Assembly: GCF_030219325.1 (NCBI RefSeq)
Contig: NZ_CP126625.1
Location: forward strand, 3,274,857-3,338,856
Length of the DNA stretch: 64,000 nt
Direction of reading: 5' to 3'
DNA from: Geothrix sp.
GTDB taxonomy: Bacteria; Acidobacteriota; Holophagae; Holophagales; Holophagaceae
The notes under the pieces: generated by a model
What the model was told of the DNA's origin: nothing
The model's input: the letters and a program-made list of their open reading frames with translations, nothing else
Database searches by the model: none
Shown: positions 63,789 through 64,000 of the stretch, in pieces
How positions within the stretch are numbered: position 1 is the first letter of the stretch
Layout: every line of letters begins with the position of its first letter
Position numbers and translations under genes: made by a program

Positions 63789-64000
63789 TCAACCGCGCAG
63801 AATCTGCCAGCCCAGACGAAGGATCAGGGCACCCACCACCCCGATGAAGACACCCCGAACCCAGCGGCTGCCCTTGCTGAGTGCCACGTGGGCCCCCAGG
63901 TAGCCCCCCACCCCATTGGCGGCCGCCATCCCCAGGGCCACGGAGGGGAGCCAGCTCCCCTGCCAGACGAAGAGTCCCATGGCCGTCAGGTTCGAGGCCC
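63789..64000 (-). CDS. TauE/SafE-family membrane permease, C-terminal part (5' end outside window)
   Basis: The frame continues past the window edge: the codons before the ATG at 63980 read ASNLTA, so that ATG is internal. The visible 70 residues (ASNLTAMGLFVWQGSW, AAANGVGGYLGAHVALSKGSRWVRGVFIGVV) match the last helices of TauE/SafE (sulfite/anion exporter-like) permeases, including the GGYLGA repeat motif. Substrate unknown. Confidence 0.8.
   Translation of the reverse strand, partial: ASNLTAMGLFVWQGSWLPSVALGMAAANGVGGYLGAHVALSKGSRWVRGVFIGVVGALILRLGWQILRG

Overview
The window reads as chromosomal DNA of a GC-rich Gram-negative bacterium, most likely a member of the Acidobacteriota close to Holophagae/Geothrix. 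This placement is inferred from gene content and protein style, since no rRNA gene is present. The supporting content is an outer-membrane beta-barrel protein, a caa3-type cytochrome oxidase tail, a large multicopper oxidase with fibronectin-like repeats, and the tRNA-tuf-secE-nusG-rplKAJL-rpoBC core cluster. Starts other than ATG (GTG, TTG) are frequent, and tight stop/start overlaps show translational coupling.

Layout. 1-1294: end of a cytochrome oxidase operon (coxB tail, ctaB). 1300-5709: a His-rich repeat protein and a divergent 1134-residue regulator-like protein with a degenerate kinase-like and a degenerate ATPase domain plus helical repeats. 5718-5982: a non-coding, AT-rich, inverted-repeat element. 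6040-8903: pantothenate genes panB, panC and panD with a small secreted charged protein between panC and panD. 9053-10582: RNase G, followed by a 72-bp tandem duplication. 10750-12299 (minus): queD, a LEA14-like lipoprotein and a HAD hydrolase.

12360-36246 is a surface polysaccharide (O-antigen/EPS-like) locus, almost all on the minus strand. It holds a Wzz-like chain-length protein, dTDP-rhamnose genes, a Wzx flippase, an asparagine-synthase homologue, glycosyltransferases, a Wzy-like polymerase, an L-rhamnose-4-epimerase-like enzyme, acyl- and methyltransferases, a CapD-like dehydratase, an initiating sugar transferase, a WecA-like transferase and an SLBB export protein. The housekeeping gene pnp sits inside it on the opposite strand with its own strong terminator. 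36470-45435 (minus) is a copper/heme envelope module: SCO protein, cytochrome c fused to a periplasmic binding protein, a Kelch lipoprotein, and a 1570-residue multicopper oxidase with six repeats.

45610-59834 (minus) is the transcription/translation core: tRNA-Tyr, tRNA-Gly, tRNA-Thr, tuf, rpmG, tRNA-Trp, secE, nusG, rplK, rplA, rplJ, rplL, rpoB, rpoC, divided by several hairpin terminators. 59992-64000 (minus) holds rlmB, a FadL-like outer-membrane protein, a small membrane protein, a histidine kinase and the end of a TauE/SafE permease.

The most unusual observation is in RpoB. The beta subunit carries an insertion of about 60 residues with four Cys pairs. Its first half copies the W-x-C-x-C-x-K-Y ... 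CxxCG pattern and the exact Cys spacing of the zinc-binding domain of the beta' subunit encoded next door.
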